The notes beneath the pieces are model-generated. The model saw only the letters and a list, made by a program, of their open reading frames with translations, ran no database searches and had not been told where the DNA came from. DNA of 64,000 bases, from the NCBI RefSeq assembly GCF_000813845.1, contig NZ_JWTB01000021.1, positions 1 to 64,000 of the forward strand. The letters are read 5' to 3'. The DNA is from Pseudarthrobacter phenanthrenivorans (GTDB lineage Bacteria > Actinomycetota > Actinomycetes > Actinomycetales > Micrococcaceae). The first letter of the stretch is position 1. Every line of letters begins with the position of its first letter. A program made the translations under genes and the position numbers. Positions 53,611 through 62,215 of this stretch are shown piece by piece.

Positions 53611-54510
53611 TCAGTCCTGGTAACCGCCGTTGCCCCCGGCCACCGCGGCAAGGGGGCCCTGCCCAGCCGAGGTCTTCCGGTCCAGTCCGAGTTCACGCAG
53701 CCTGCCGGCGAGGATCCCGCCGAGGGCCGCCCGGCCGGCCGTGTTCATATGCACCGAATCGGCCAGGTCTTTCGTTAGTCCGTATCGGGTGAGCCAGTCG
53801 CCGACCGAAACAAAGGGCAGCCCGTGGGCGCCGGCCACCGACCCCAGCAAGGCATCCACTTCGCTCCGGCGGCCGCCGCCGTTGTCCGCTCCGCGCGCCA
53901 GGGTGCCGATCATCGCCATCCGCGTTCCGGGATAGCGGGCCTTCAGTTCGGCGATGAGCCGTTCCGCGTTTTCCGTAATGCGGGCATTGCTTGCGCCGCT
54001 GGCGGCGTCGTTTCCGCCGCCCTCGATGACGATCAGTGCCGGGGCGCCGGAGGGAAGCAGCCAGTCGCCGCGCTGCAGGGCATCGATGTAGTTGCCCGTG
54101 GCGCCGTTCGCTGCGACGTAGCCGGTCCCCCCGCGGCCGCAGAAGTACACGTTGTAGCCAGCCGAAGCCAGGCCGAGGCGGGGCCACCCGTCCGCGGGTT
54201 CCGACTGCGAATCGCCAATCAGCAGCACGGTCCGGTTGATATCCGGCACCACTGCTTCCATCCTGCCGTTGCCGGGGTTCCGGATCCGGGACGTGGCCGC
54301 TGCGGCAGTCACCGCCCCTCCGCCGCCGGGTTGCCCGCCTGCTGCCTGGGCATTGCCGGCCTGTCCGCCCGTCCACGGGCTCCCGTACGGGGACGCGCCG
54401 GTCCCCGCACACCCCGATACTCCCAGCACTGCCGACGCGGCGAGAAGGCCCGACAGCGCGGCGGCGGCAATCCGGGCGGAAGCCCGCGGATTCGCCTTGG
54501 CTGGGGGCAT
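53611..54510 (-). CDS. SGNH/GDSL-type hydrolase, lipoprotein
   Basis: A 299-residue exported esterase-like protein. The signal sequence ends in a lipobox GVSGCAG, so it is likely lipid-anchored. After a Gly/Ala/Gln-rich linker, the SGNH blocks appear: I, LLIGDSQSE with nucleophile Ser; II, GRGGTGY; III, VIEGGGNDA with the Asn; V, DSVHMN with Asp and His. All catalytic residues are therefore present. Substrate is unknown; the family hydrolyses carbohydrate acetyl groups or lipids in other bacteria. The start has GGAGA upstream. It is convergent with the peptide operon. Confidence 0.88.
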   Translation of the reverse strand: MPPAKANPRASARIAAAALSGLLAASAVLGVSGCAGTGASPYGSPWTGGQAGNAQAAGGQPGGGGAVTAAAATSRIRNPGNGRMEAVVPDINRTVLLIGDSQSEPADGWPRLGLASAGYNVYFCGRGGTGYVAANGATGNYIDALQRGDWLLPSGAPALIVIEGGGNDAASGASNARITENAERLIAELKARYPGTRMAMIGTLARGADNGGGRRSEVDALLGSVAGAHGLPFVSVGDWLTRYGLTKDLADSVHMNTAGRAALGGILAGRLRELGLDRKTSAGQGPLAAVAGGNGGYQD

Positions 54511-54779
54511 CGTTGTCTCCGGCTTGCTCAGGGGTGGACGCTGTGTCCCGCCATCATGCCACGCGCGCAGGGAAAAGAGTGAAATTCATCACATGACGGG
54601 CCGGCCGCCCCTGATCGCCGCGTTCCGCCGCCGGGCCATCCCGCTGGATTTTAGGCCTATAAATGGCACAGCGGCTAGAATGGTGGAAGGCGCCCTGTGC
54701 AAAGGGCCGAATCCGTCGTGCGTTCCAGTTGGAAATGTCGCGATACAACAGCTGACTCCACTGAATCGAGCCATTACGC

Positions 54780-56708
54780 ATGTCTGAAACCACCACCAAC
54801 ACCGCGGTAGCCACTGCATCGCGCAGTGACCTGCGCAACGTCGCGATTGTGGCCCACGTTGACCACGGCAAGACCACCCTGGTCGACGCCATGCTCAAGC
54901 AGACCAACTCCTTTGCCGAGCACAACCACCTCGAGGACCGCGTGATGGACTCCGGTGACCTGGAGCGCGAAAAGGGCATCACCATCCTGGCCAAGAACAC
55001 CACCGTGGCCTACAACGGTCCGTCTTCCAACGGCGAGACCATCACCATCAACGTCATTGACACCCCCGGCCACGCCGACTTCGGCGGCGAGGTTGAGCGC
55101 GGCCTATCCATGGTGGACGGCGTTGTGCTCCTCGTCGACTCCTCCGAGGGCCCGCTGCCCCAGACCCGCTTCGTGCTCCGCAAGGCCCTCGCCGCGCACC
55201 TGCCCGTCATCCTGCTGGTCAACAAGACCGACCGCCCCGACGCCCGCATCGACGAAGTGGTGCACGAGTCCATGGACCTGCTCCTGGGCCTGGCGTCCGA
55301 CCTTGCCGACGAAGTGCCGGACCTGGACCTGGACAAGGTCCTGGAAGTACCCGTTGTCTACGCCGCCGCCAAGGTTGGCCGCGCCTCCCTGGAGCAGCCG
55401 GCCAACGGCTCCGCCCCGGACAACGAAGACCTTGAACCGCTGTTCAAGACCATCATCGAGCACATCCCGGCTCCCACCTACAACCCCGAGGGTGTCCTGC
55501 AGGCGCACGTCACCAACCTTGACGCCTCCCCGTTCCTGGGCCGCCTTGCCCTGCTCCGCATCTACAACGGCACGCTCCGCAAGGGCCAGCAGGTCGCCTG
55601 GGCCCGCCACAATGGTGAGCTGAAGACCGTCAAGATCACGGAACTGCTTGCCACCAAGGCACTGGAGCGCGTTCCGGCCGAATCCGCCGGTCCCGGCGAG
55701 ATTGTCGCCGTCGCCGGTATCGAGGACATCACCATTGGTGAAACCCTCACCGACGTCGAGAACCCGCAGCCGCTGCCGCTGATCACCGTGGACGACCCCG
55801 CGATCTCCATGACCATCGGTATCAACACCTCCCCGCTGGCCGGCAAGGTCAAGGGCGCCAAGGTCACCGCCCGCCAGGTGAAGGACCGCCTGGACAAGGA
55901 ACTGATCGGTAACGTCTCCATCAAGGTTCTCCCCACCGAGCGTCCCGACGCCTGGGAAGTCCAGGGCCGTGGCGAGCTGGCGCTGGCCATCCTCGTGGAG
56001 CAGATGCGCCGTGAAGGCTTCGAACTGACCGTCGGCAAGCCCCAGGTGGTCACCAAGACCATCGACGGCAAGATCCATGAGCCCATGGAGCACATGACCA
56101 TCGACGTGCCCGAGGAATACCTGGGCGCCGTCACCCAGCTCATGGCCGCCCGCAAGGGCCGGATGACCAACATGGCCAACCACGGCACCGGCTGGTGCCG
56201 CATGGAGTTCATCGTTCCGGCCCGTGGCCTCATCGGCTTCCGCACCCGGTTCCTCACCGACACCCGCGGTGCAGGCATCGCAGCCTCCATCTCCGAAGGC
56301 TACGAGCCGTGGGCCGGCCCCATCGAGTACCGCACCAACGGTTCCATGATCGCCGACCGCGCCGGTGTTGTTACCCCGTTCGCCATGATCAACCTGCAGG
56401 AACGCGGCTCCTTCTTCGTGAAGCCGACGTCCGAGGTCTACGAGGGCATGATCGTGGGCGAGAACTCCCGCGCGGACGACATGGACGTCAACATCACCAA
56501 GGAAAAGAAGCTCACCAACATGCGTGCAGCTTCCTCCGACAGCTTCGAGAACCTGACCCCGCCGCGCGAGCTCACCCTCGAAGAATCCCTGGAATTCGCC
56601 CGTGAGGACGAATGCGTCGAGGTGACCCCGGAGGCGATCCGCATCCGCAAGGTCATCCTGGACACCAACGAGCGCGCGAAGGCCAACCGCGCCCGCGCCA
56701 AGGCATAA
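54780..56708 (+). CDS. typA: Translational GTPase TypA/BipA
   Basis: A 642-residue GTPase of the elongation factor class that binds ribosomes and matters at low temperature or under stress. G1 is AHVDHGKTTL, G3 is DTPGHADF, and G4 is NKTDR. The C-terminal domain includes MTNMANHGTGWCRMEFIVPARGLIGFRTRFLT, unique to TypA, and NSRADDMDVNITKEKKLTNMRA. The start is ATG. The 269-bp leader has TATAAA (54660-54665) and TAGAAT (54678-54683) as -10 candidates but no good -35. A perfect hairpin with a UUCG loop follows the gene. Confidence 0.97.
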   Translation: MSETTTNTAVATASRSDLRNVAIVAHVDHGKTTLVDAMLKQTNSFAEHNHLEDRVMDSGDLEREKGITILAKNTTVAYNGPSSNGETITINVIDTPGHADFGGEVERGLSMVDGVVLLVDSSEGPLPQTRFVLRKALAAHLPVILLVNKTDRPDARIDEVVHESMDLLLGLASDLADEVPDLDLDKVLEVPVVYAAAKVGRASLEQPANGSAPDNEDLEPLFKTIIEHIPAPTYNPEGVLQAHVTNLDASPFLGRLALLRIYNGTLRKGQQVAWARHNGELKTVKITELLATKALERVPAESAGPGEIVAVAGIEDITIGETLTDVENPQPLPLITVDDPAISMTIGINTSPLAGKVKGAKVTARQVKDRLDKELIGNVSIKVLPTERPDAWEVQGRGELALAILVEQMRREGFELTVGKPQVVTKTIDGKIHEPMEHMTIDVPEEYLGAVTQLMAARKGRMTNMANHGTGWCRMEFIVPARGLIGFRTRFLTDTRGAGIAASISEGYEPWAGPIEYRTNGSMIADRAGVVTPFAMINLQERGSFFVKPTSEVYEGMIVGENSRADDMDVNITKEKKLTNMRAASSDSFENLTPPRELTLEESLEFAREDECVEVTPEAIRIRKVILDTNERAKANRARAKA

Positions 56709-56725
56709 CAACGCCCTGAACACAC

Positions 56726-56764
56726 GGAATGCCACCGGCTTCGGCCGGTGGCATTCCGCGTTTA
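56726..56764 (+). terminator. Intrinsic terminator of typA, UUCG tetraloop
   Basis: CGGAATGCCACCGGC (56726-56740) pairs with 56745-56759 around TTCG closed by C-G, then CGTTTA. 15 bp without mismatch. Confidence 0.8.
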
Positions 56765-56827
56765 AGTTCGCGGCTGCGCGGTGAAACGCAGTCAGGCCGG
56801 GCAGCGGCAGTCCCGGCGCGGTGGGCC

Positions 56828-57070
56828 CTACACCGGGCGCGCCGCGCGGCGCGGGGGAGCGGGCGGGACTTCCTTGGCAGCCACAACACGCCCGAGCGGA
56901 ATGACGACGTCGGCCTGCCGGGTCCGGACGGTGCAGGAACCGGCGTCACACGCCAGCAGATGGCCCAGGGCGTCCGTGAAGCCCTCGTCAAGGCGGTAGC
57001 GCACCACCACCCGGGTTCCGGGCGCGGCCGACGACAGGAACAGGACGGGCGCGGGGACGGGCTGACTCAC
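56828..57070 (-). CDS. Small SH3-like domain protein beside fdxA
   Basis: An 80-residue protein reading GTRVVVRYRLDEGFTDALGHLLACDAG, then TVRTRQADVVIPLGRVVAAKEVPPAPPRRA. This matches the SH3-like N-terminal part found ahead of a GNAT domain in actinobacterial proteins such as mycobacterial Rv0428c; only that part exists here. It may be a stand-alone form or act with a separate acetyltransferase. The GTG start lies 6 bases after TAGTAT. It is divergent from fdxA, with 137 bp between them. Function unknown. Confidence 0.78.
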   Translation of the reverse strand: MSQPVPAPVLFLSSAAPGTRVVVRYRLDEGFTDALGHLLACDAGSCTVRTRQADVVIPLGRVVAAKEVPPAPPRRAARPV

Positions 57071-57076
57071 CAGTTC

Positions 57077-57082
57077 ATACTA
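57077..57082 (-). promoter_or_regulatory. -10 box TAGTAT (minus strand), leaderless
   Basis: On the minus strand TAGTAT is 6 bases before the GTG at 57070. Confidence 0.5.
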
Positions 57083-57207
57083 GGGACCTCGGCTAGGTTC
57101 GCGGTAACGGGCTGGGAGATAATAGGCTCAGATGTCAACAGTCCGGCCATGCCGCCGGATGCAAGAGCCGGCGGGACGCCGGAACCCAACGTGGAGAGGC
57201 CAGGGAC

Positions 57208-57534
57208 GTGACGTACGTAATCGCGCAGCCGTGTGTGGATGTTAAGGACAAGGCATGCATTGAGGAATGCCCGGTCGATTGCATCTATGAAGGCGAGCGT
57301 TCGCTGTACATCCATCCGGACGAGTGCGTCGACTGCGGCGCCTGCGAACCGGTCTGCCCCGTGGAGGCCATCTACTACGAGGATGACACCCCGGAGGAAT
57401 GGGCCGACTACTACAAGGCCAACGTCGAGTTCTTCGACGACCTCGGTTCCCCCGGCGGCGCGGCCAAGATCGGCAACACGGGCAAGGACCACCCGATGAT
57501 CGCCGCCCTGCCGCCGCAGAACCAAGACCACTGA
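57208..57534 (+). CDS. fdxA: 7Fe ferredoxin FdxA
   Basis: A 108-residue ferredoxin carrying one [3Fe-4S] and one [4Fe-4S] cluster. The cysteines are 9, 17, 21, 25, 40, 43, 46 and 50, with the second group CVDCGACEPVCP the classical [4Fe-4S] motif. IYEGERSLYIHPDEC links the clusters. The acidic C-terminal part (EWADYYKANVEFFDDLG) is usual for the actinobacterial type. The GTG has GAGAGGCCAGGGA upstream. It is followed by dapC after 11 bases, so the two are one operon. Its redox partner is not known. Confidence 0.95.
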   Translation: MTYVIAQPCVDVKDKACIEECPVDCIYEGERSLYIHPDECVDCGACEPVCPVEAIYYEDDTPEEWADYYKANVEFFDDLGSPGGAAKIGNTGKDHPMIAALPPQNQDH

Positions 57535-57545
57535 CCGGACGGAAA

Positions 57546-58697
57546 GTGACCGCAGCAGTGAATTCCTTTGGCCTGGACCTGCCCGACTACCCCTGGGAGG
57601 CCATGGCACCGTACCTGGCCAGGGCGTCGGAGCACCCCGGCGGAGCCGTAAACCTCTCCATCGGGACGCCCGTTGATCCCACGCCGCAACTGGTGCAGGA
57701 CGCCCTGAAAGCGGCTGCGGATGCTCCCGGTTATCCCACCGTGCACGGCACCCCGGCGCTCCGCGAGGCCATTGCCGGCTGGTTCGAGCGGCGGCGCGGC
57801 GTGTCCGGCCTGGATCCCCGGAACATCATGCCCACCGTGGGGTCCAAGGAACTCGTTGCGTGGCTCCCGCTGCTGCTGGGCCTCAAGCCCGGAGACGTCG
57901 TCGTCCGTCCAAAGGTGGCCTACCCGACGTACGACATCGGCGCCACCCTTGCCGGCGTCACGTCCGTGGCCACGGACAACCTGGACGAACTCGATGACGC
58001 CACGCGTTCACGCGTCCGCCTTATCTGGGTCAATTCGCCCGGCAACCCCACCGGCAGCGTCCGCGATGCCGCATCACTCAAGTCACTGGTGGACCAGGCG
58101 CGTGACCTCGGCGCCGTGGTGGCCTCGGATGAATGCTACGCAGAGCTCGGCTGGGGCAGCTGGGACGTCCAGCGCGGCGGCCAGCGGGTCCCCAGCATCC
58201 TTGATCCCCGCGTGGCCGGCGGATCACACCAGGGCCTGCTGGCCGTGTACTCGCTGAGCAAGCAGTCCAACCTCGCCGGCTACCGCGCCGCCTTCGTGGC
58301 CGGCGATCCTGACCTGATGCCCAACCTGGTCAACAGCCGCAAGCACGCCGGCATGATCGTCCCCTACCCGGTCCAGGAAGCCATGCGGGTGGCTTTGGGC
58401 GACGACACCCACGTCGAAGCCCAGAAGGACCTCTACCGGGGCCGGCGGGAACGGCTGGTTCCAGCGCTGCTGGACTTCGGCCTGGAGATCAAGGATTCCG
58501 ACGCCGGCCTCTACCTGTGGTCGACGGCGGGCGAGGACACCTGGGAAACTGTGGCGCGCCTGGCGGGCCTCGGGATCGTGGTGGGCCCCGGTGTCTTCTA
58601 CGGCGACGCCGGCAACGGCTATGTCCGGGTGGCGCTGACCGGATCCGATGAACGCATCGATGCTGCGGTTGAACGGCTTGCGGGATCCGCTTCCTGA
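57546..58697 (+). CDS. dapC: Succinyldiaminopimelate aminotransferase
   Basis: A 383-residue class I PLP enzyme converting N-succinyl-2-amino-6-ketopimelate to N-succinyl-LL-diaminopimelate in lysine and peptidoglycan synthesis. The PLP-binding lysine is Lys239 in YSLSKQSNLAGYRAAF. GYPTVHGTPALREAI, WVNSPGNPTGSV and SDECYAELGWG match actinobacterial DapC, and the fdxA-dapC gene order is the actinobacterial one. dapD, the previous step, lies 6 kb away. The GTG at 57546 follows GGACGGAAA; an in-frame reading upstream overlaps fdxA and is not used. Confidence 0.93.
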   Translation: MTAAVNSFGLDLPDYPWEAMAPYLARASEHPGGAVNLSIGTPVDPTPQLVQDALKAAADAPGYPTVHGTPALREAIAGWFERRRGVSGLDPRNIMPTVGSKELVAWLPLLLGLKPGDVVVRPKVAYPTYDIGATLAGVTSVATDNLDELDDATRSRVRLIWVNSPGNPTGSVRDAASLKSLVDQARDLGAVVASDECYAELGWGSWDVQRGGQRVPSILDPRVAGGSHQGLLAVYSLSKQSNLAGYRAAFVAGDPDLMPNLVNSRKHAGMIVPYPVQEAMRVALGDDTHVEAQKDLYRGRRERLVPALLDFGLEIKDSDAGLYLWSTAGEDTWETVARLAGLGIVVGPGVFYGDAGNGYVRVALTGSDERIDAAVERLAGSAS

Positions 58698-58935
58698 GGA
58701 CACGTAACAATAGTGTGACTCGCCCCACATCCGGCGTGTTTTAGGCGGGATTGGAAGCCCCCGGATTAGTGACACCCGGCAAGGAGCGGTACTTTTTAAG
58801 TGACGATCAATGGTGGCTTTCTACAAGAAGGCAGCCCGGGTGTTGGAACCTGTCTCCTCAGGCTTCGGGCGCGGCTCACCTGATATTGGATCAAGCTTTC
58901 GACAGAGGCCGAAGACGCCTCATGAAGGGGACTCC
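58698..58935 (+). other. Leader region of gltA
   Basis: 238 bp without a gene. It keeps an open frame in phase with gltA from an ATG at 58810 (42 extra codons), without a ribosome site. I see no riboswitch-like structure that I can name. TTTTAGG and TTTTTAAG runs at 58740 and 58793 could hold promoter elements. Confidence 0.35.
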
Positions 58936-60222
58936 ATGACTGAGACCAACAATGCTGCGACCCTGCTCCATGCAGGTGGGGAGCTGAAGCTCCCGCGCAT
59001 CCAGGTTGTTGAAGGGAACGAAGGTTACGACGTCTCCAAGCTGCTGAAGCAGACTGGTGCTGTCACGTTCGACCCCGGCTTCATGAACACCGCAGCAACC
59101 ACCTCGGCGATCACCTACATCGACGGCGATGCGGGCATCCTGCGCTACCGCGGATACCCCATCGAGCAGCTGGCGCAGCACTCCAGCTTCCTCGAGGTGT
59201 CCTACCTGCTGATCTACGGCAACCTGCCCACGCCCACCGAGCTGGACGAGTTCGACCAGAAGATCCGCCGCCACACCCTGCTCCACGAGGAGCTCAAGGG
59301 CTTCTTCGGCGGCTTCCCGCGCGACGCGCACCCCATGCCGGTGCTGTCCTCGGCCGTGTCCGCGCTGTCCACGTTCTACCAGGACTCGCTGGATCCGTTC
59401 AACGCCGAGCAGGTGGAGGTGTCCACCATCCGCCTGATGGCCAAGCTGCCGGTCATCGCCGCGTACGCGCACAAGAAGTCCATCGGCCAGCCCATGCTGT
59501 ACCCGGACAACTCCATGAACCTGGTGGAGAACTTCCTGCGCCTGAGCTTCGGCCTGCCCGCCGAGCAGTACGAGCTGGATCCGGTCATCGTCAAGGCCCT
59601 GGACCTGCTGCTCATCCTGCACGCGGACCACGAGCAGAACTGCTCCACCTCCACGGTCCGCCTGGTGGGTTCCTCCAACGCCAACCTCTTCGCCTCTGTT
59701 TCGGCCGGCATCAACGCCCTCTTCGGCCCCGCCCACGGCGGCGCCAACGAGGCCGTGCTGAAGATGCTCCGCCAGATCCAGGCCGAGGGCCTCAAGCCCG
59801 AGGACTACATGGAGAAGGTCAAGAACAAGGAGGACGGCGTCCGCCTCATGGGCTTCGGGCACCGCGTCTACAAGAACTACGACCCGCGCGCCAAGATCGT
59901 CAAGGCCACGGCCCACGAGATCCTCAGCAAGCTCGGCGGCAACGACGAACTCCTGGACATCGCCATGCGCCTGGAAGAGAAGGCGCTGAGCGATGACTAC
60001 TTCATCCAGCGCAAGCTCTACCCGAACGTGGACTTCTACACCGGCCTGATCTACAAGGCCATGGGCTTCCCGGAGAAGATGTTCACCGTGCTGTTCGCCA
60101 TCGGCCGCCTCCCGGGCTGGATTGCCCAGTGGCGCGAGATGATCAGCGATCCGAACACCAAGATCGGCCGCCCCCGCCAGCTGTACATCGGCGAACCGGA
60201 GCGGGACTACCCCGTCCGCTGA
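58936..60222 (+). CDS. gltA: Citrate synthase
   Basis: A 428-residue type II hexameric citrate synthase joining oxaloacetate and acetyl-CoA in the TCA cycle. The catalytic residues are His267 (FGPAHGGANE), His309 (FGHRVYKNYDPRA) and Asp366 (VDFYTGLIY), and the HADHEQNCSTSTVRLVG segment is conserved. The ATG is preceded by GAAGGGG at good spacing. The N-terminus (MTETNNAATLLHAGGELKLPR) is typical for Micrococcaceae. The gene has high-expression codon use and is followed by a strong terminator. Confidence 0.97.
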   Translation: MTETNNAATLLHAGGELKLPRIQVVEGNEGYDVSKLLKQTGAVTFDPGFMNTAATTSAITYIDGDAGILRYRGYPIEQLAQHSSFLEVSYLLIYGNLPTPTELDEFDQKIRRHTLLHEELKGFFGGFPRDAHPMPVLSSAVSALSTFYQDSLDPFNAEQVEVSTIRLMAKLPVIAAYAHKKSIGQPMLYPDNSMNLVENFLRLSFGLPAEQYELDPVIVKALDLLLILHADHEQNCSTSTVRLVGSSNANLFASVSAGINALFGPAHGGANEAVLKMLRQIQAEGLKPEDYMEKVKNKEDGVRLMGFGHRVYKNYDPRAKIVKATAHEILSKLGGNDELLDIAMRLEEKALSDDYFIQRKLYPNVDFYTGLIYKAMGFPEKMFTVLFAIGRLPGWIAQWREMISDPNTKIGRPRQLYIGEPERDYPVR

Positions 60223-60248
60223 CACGACGCTTCAGGGCCATGACGACG

Positions 60249-60283
60249 ACGGCCGCCCACCTTCCACAGGTGGGCGGCCGTTT
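60249..60283 (+). terminator. Intrinsic terminator of gltA
   Basis: ACGGCCGCCCACCT (60249-60262) pairs with 60268-60281 across a 5-base loop; TTT closes the stem but the T-run is short. Confidence 0.75.
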
Positions 60284-60311
60284 CGCGTTGAGACACCATC
60301 GACTGCCGCAT

Positions 60312-60343
60312 ACTTGTCGTTTTGGGGCTCCATAACGACAAGT
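60312..60343. repeat. 32-bp palindromic element between gltA and galE
   Basis: Perfect 10-bp arms ACTTGTCGTT (60312-60321) and AACGACAAGT (60334-60343) flank a 12-base spacer that itself is nearly palindromic (TGGGGCTCCA). It is AT-richer than its surroundings and lies between the gltA terminator and the galE stop. Confidence 0.7.
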
Positions 60344-60370
60344 GGTCAGCAATCGATGGGGAGGGCAGGG

Positions 60371-61384
60371 TCAGGAAGCGTAGCCCTGGGGGTTGTTCTT
60401 CTGCCAGCGCCAGTGGTCCTCGCACATCTGGTCCACGGTCTTGGTGGTGGACCAGCTCAGGTCCGCCAGGGCCGAGGTGGCGTCCGCCCAGAATGCGGGA
60501 AGGTCTCCGGCGCGGCGGCCGGTGATCTCGTAGGGGATCGGTTTGCCCACGGCCTTCTCGAAGGAACGCAGGACCTCAAGGACGGAGGAGCCCTTGCCCG
60601 AGCCCAGGTTCCAGCGGAACACGCCGGTCCGGCCCGCGATGTGGTTCAGCGCCGCGACATGCCCTTCCGCCAGGTCCACCACGTGGATGTAGTCGCGCAG
60701 GCAGGTGCCGTCCGGGGTGTCGTAGTCGCCGCCGAACACCATGAGCTTCTCGCGCCGGCCCACGGCAACCTGGGCGATGAACGGCACCAGGTTGTTGGGG
60801 ATGCCCTGCGGGTCTTCGCCGATCCGTCCTGAGGGGTGGGCGCCCACCGGGTTGAAGTAGCGCAGCAGTGCTATGTGCCAGCGGGGATCGGCTGCGCCGA
60901 GGTCGGAGAGGATGTCCTCGATCTGTTCCTTGGTGCGGCCGTAGGGGTTGTTGGCGCCGATCTCCATCTTTTCCACATAGGGGATGGGGTTGTGCTCGCC
61001 ATAGACCGTGGCCGATGAGCTGAAGACGATGGAACGTACCTCGTGCCGGTCCATGACCCGGATCAGGTTCAGGGTGCCTACAAGGTTGTTGTAGTAGTAC
61101 TTCAGCGGCTCCTGCACCGATTCCCCCACGGCCTTGAGCCCGGCGAAGTGGATGACGGCGTCGATGCCCGCGCCGTCAAACACCTTTTCGACGGCGGCCT
61201 CGTCCACCAGGTCCACGTGGTGGAACTCCGCGGTCTTGCCGCTGAGTTCCGCCACGCGGCGCAGCGACTCCTCGCTGGAGTTGACCAGGTTGTCGATGAC
61301 GACCACGTCGTGGCCGGCTTCCTGCAGGGAAAGAACAGTGTGGGAACCGATGTACCCGGTGCCCCCCGTTACCAAGATTTTCAT
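60371..61384 (-). CDS. galE: UDP-glucose 4-epimerase
   Basis: A 337-residue SDR enzyme that interconverts UDP-glucose and UDP-galactose. The NAD-binding motif GGTGYIGSH is at residues 7-15, the catalytic Ser in FSSSATVYG (about residue 123) and the Tyr/Lys pair in NPYGRTKEQ (about 147-151). LRYFNPVGAHPSGRIGEDP is the galE signature. The length is typical. The ATG lies 6 bases after a TAGCGT box on the minus strand. It is divergent from the TetR gene; the link with galU (16.6 kb) is metabolic only. Confidence 0.96.
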   Translation of the reverse strand: MKILVTGGTGYIGSHTVLSLQEAGHDVVVIDNLVNSSEESLRRVAELSGKTAEFHHVDLVDEAAVEKVFDGAGIDAVIHFAGLKAVGESVQEPLKYYYNNLVGTLNLIRVMDRHEVRSIVFSSSATVYGEHNPIPYVEKMEIGANNPYGRTKEQIEDILSDLGAADPRWHIALLRYFNPVGAHPSGRIGEDPQGIPNNLVPFIAQVAVGRREKLMVFGGDYDTPDGTCLRDYIHVVDLAEGHVAALNHIAGRTGVFRWNLGSGKGSSVLEVLRSFEKAVGKPIPYEITGRRAGDLPAFWADATSALADLSWSTTKTVDQMCEDHWRWQKNNPQGYAS

Positions 61385-61390
61385 GCCTCA

Positions 61391-61396
61391 ACGCTA
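61391..61396 (-). promoter_or_regulatory. -10 box TAGCGT (minus strand), leaderless galE
   Basis: On the minus strand TAGCGT is 6 bases before the ATG at 61384. Confidence 0.5.
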
Positions 61397-61479
61397 TCCC
61401 ACGGGAAGCGGTCCCCGCCCCTGTGTCCCGGATGGTGGCGGCCCGGTGCGGCAGTGGAAGCACAAGTGTGCTAATAAGA

Positions 61480-62091
61480 ATGGTGCCCAAAATAGTAGAC
61501 GCCGGTGCCAGGCGGCAGGATGTGGTCCAGGCGGTCCTCCGCATTATCGCTGTTGACGGGTTGGAGCGGGCCTCCCTGCGGGAAGTGGCCGATGAGGCAG
61601 GGCTGGCCGTGGGGTCGGTCCGGCATTACTTCGCGGGCAGCGAGGAACTCCTGGCGTTCACGTTCGGCACGGTGGTGGACCGGGTGGTTGGCCGGCTGGA
61701 GGCCCTGTTGCCGCCGGTGCAGGAGGCCGTCCGGGACAGCCCTGGGCAGCGCGAGGCGGTGTTAACCCTCCTGGGCGGCATGCTCCCCCTTGACGAGGAA
61801 TCAGCGGTGGAGGCCTGCGCCTGGCTGGCCTTCAAGAACGCGGCACGCATCAGGCCGTTCCTTGCCGCGGAAGCCGACCGCAGCCACCGGGAGGTCGCCG
61901 CCATCGTGGGCGCGGTGGTTGCCTCCGTGCTGCCCGGTGATGAGCCGCAGGAGAACCTGGTGGTGGAAGCCGAGCGGCTCCTGGCCACGCTGGACGGGCT
62001 GTGCATGCATGCCCTGCTGCAACCTGGCTGGATGACGGCCCGCATGTGCCGGGACGTCCTTGAACGGCACCTGGACGGCCTGCCGCGGTAA
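61480..62091 (+). CDS. TetR/AcrR family regulator
   Basis: A 203-residue regulator. The N-terminal HTH is seen in RRQDVVQAVLRIIAVDGLERASLREVADEAGLAVGSVRHYF, with GSVRHYF the TetR recognition helix. The C-terminal half is helical and would bind an unknown ligand. It is divergent from galE with 95 bp between the starts; a CACAAGTGTG palindrome (61461-61470) lies just upstream and could be its operator. The ATG at 61480 is chosen, as the earlier frame from 61423 adds an unlike N-terminus; a GTG at 61483 is also possible. Confidence 0.87.
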   Translation: MVPKIVDAGARRQDVVQAVLRIIAVDGLERASLREVADEAGLAVGSVRHYFAGSEELLAFTFGTVVDRVVGRLEALLPPVQEAVRDSPGQREAVLTLLGGMLPLDEESAVEACAWLAFKNAARIRPFLAAEADRSHREVAAIVGAVVASVLPGDEPQENLVVEAERLLATLDGLCMHALLQPGWMTARMCRDVLERHLDGLPR

Positions 62092-62215
62092 GCAACTGAT
62101 CCGTCCTTCCCCCGGTCCTGGCACTACCGCGGATAGGCTGCGGGAATAGACTGATAGCCGGTATGCCGGACGGGCGCGTGGCGCCCGGCAGAAGTGGGCC
62201 AGGGAAGGACTTTGG

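Noticed and set aside
57399-57545. Upstream extension of the dapC frame within fdxA
   Set aside because: It is an out-of-frame reading of fdxA; no homology, and a ribosome site precedes the GTG at 57546.
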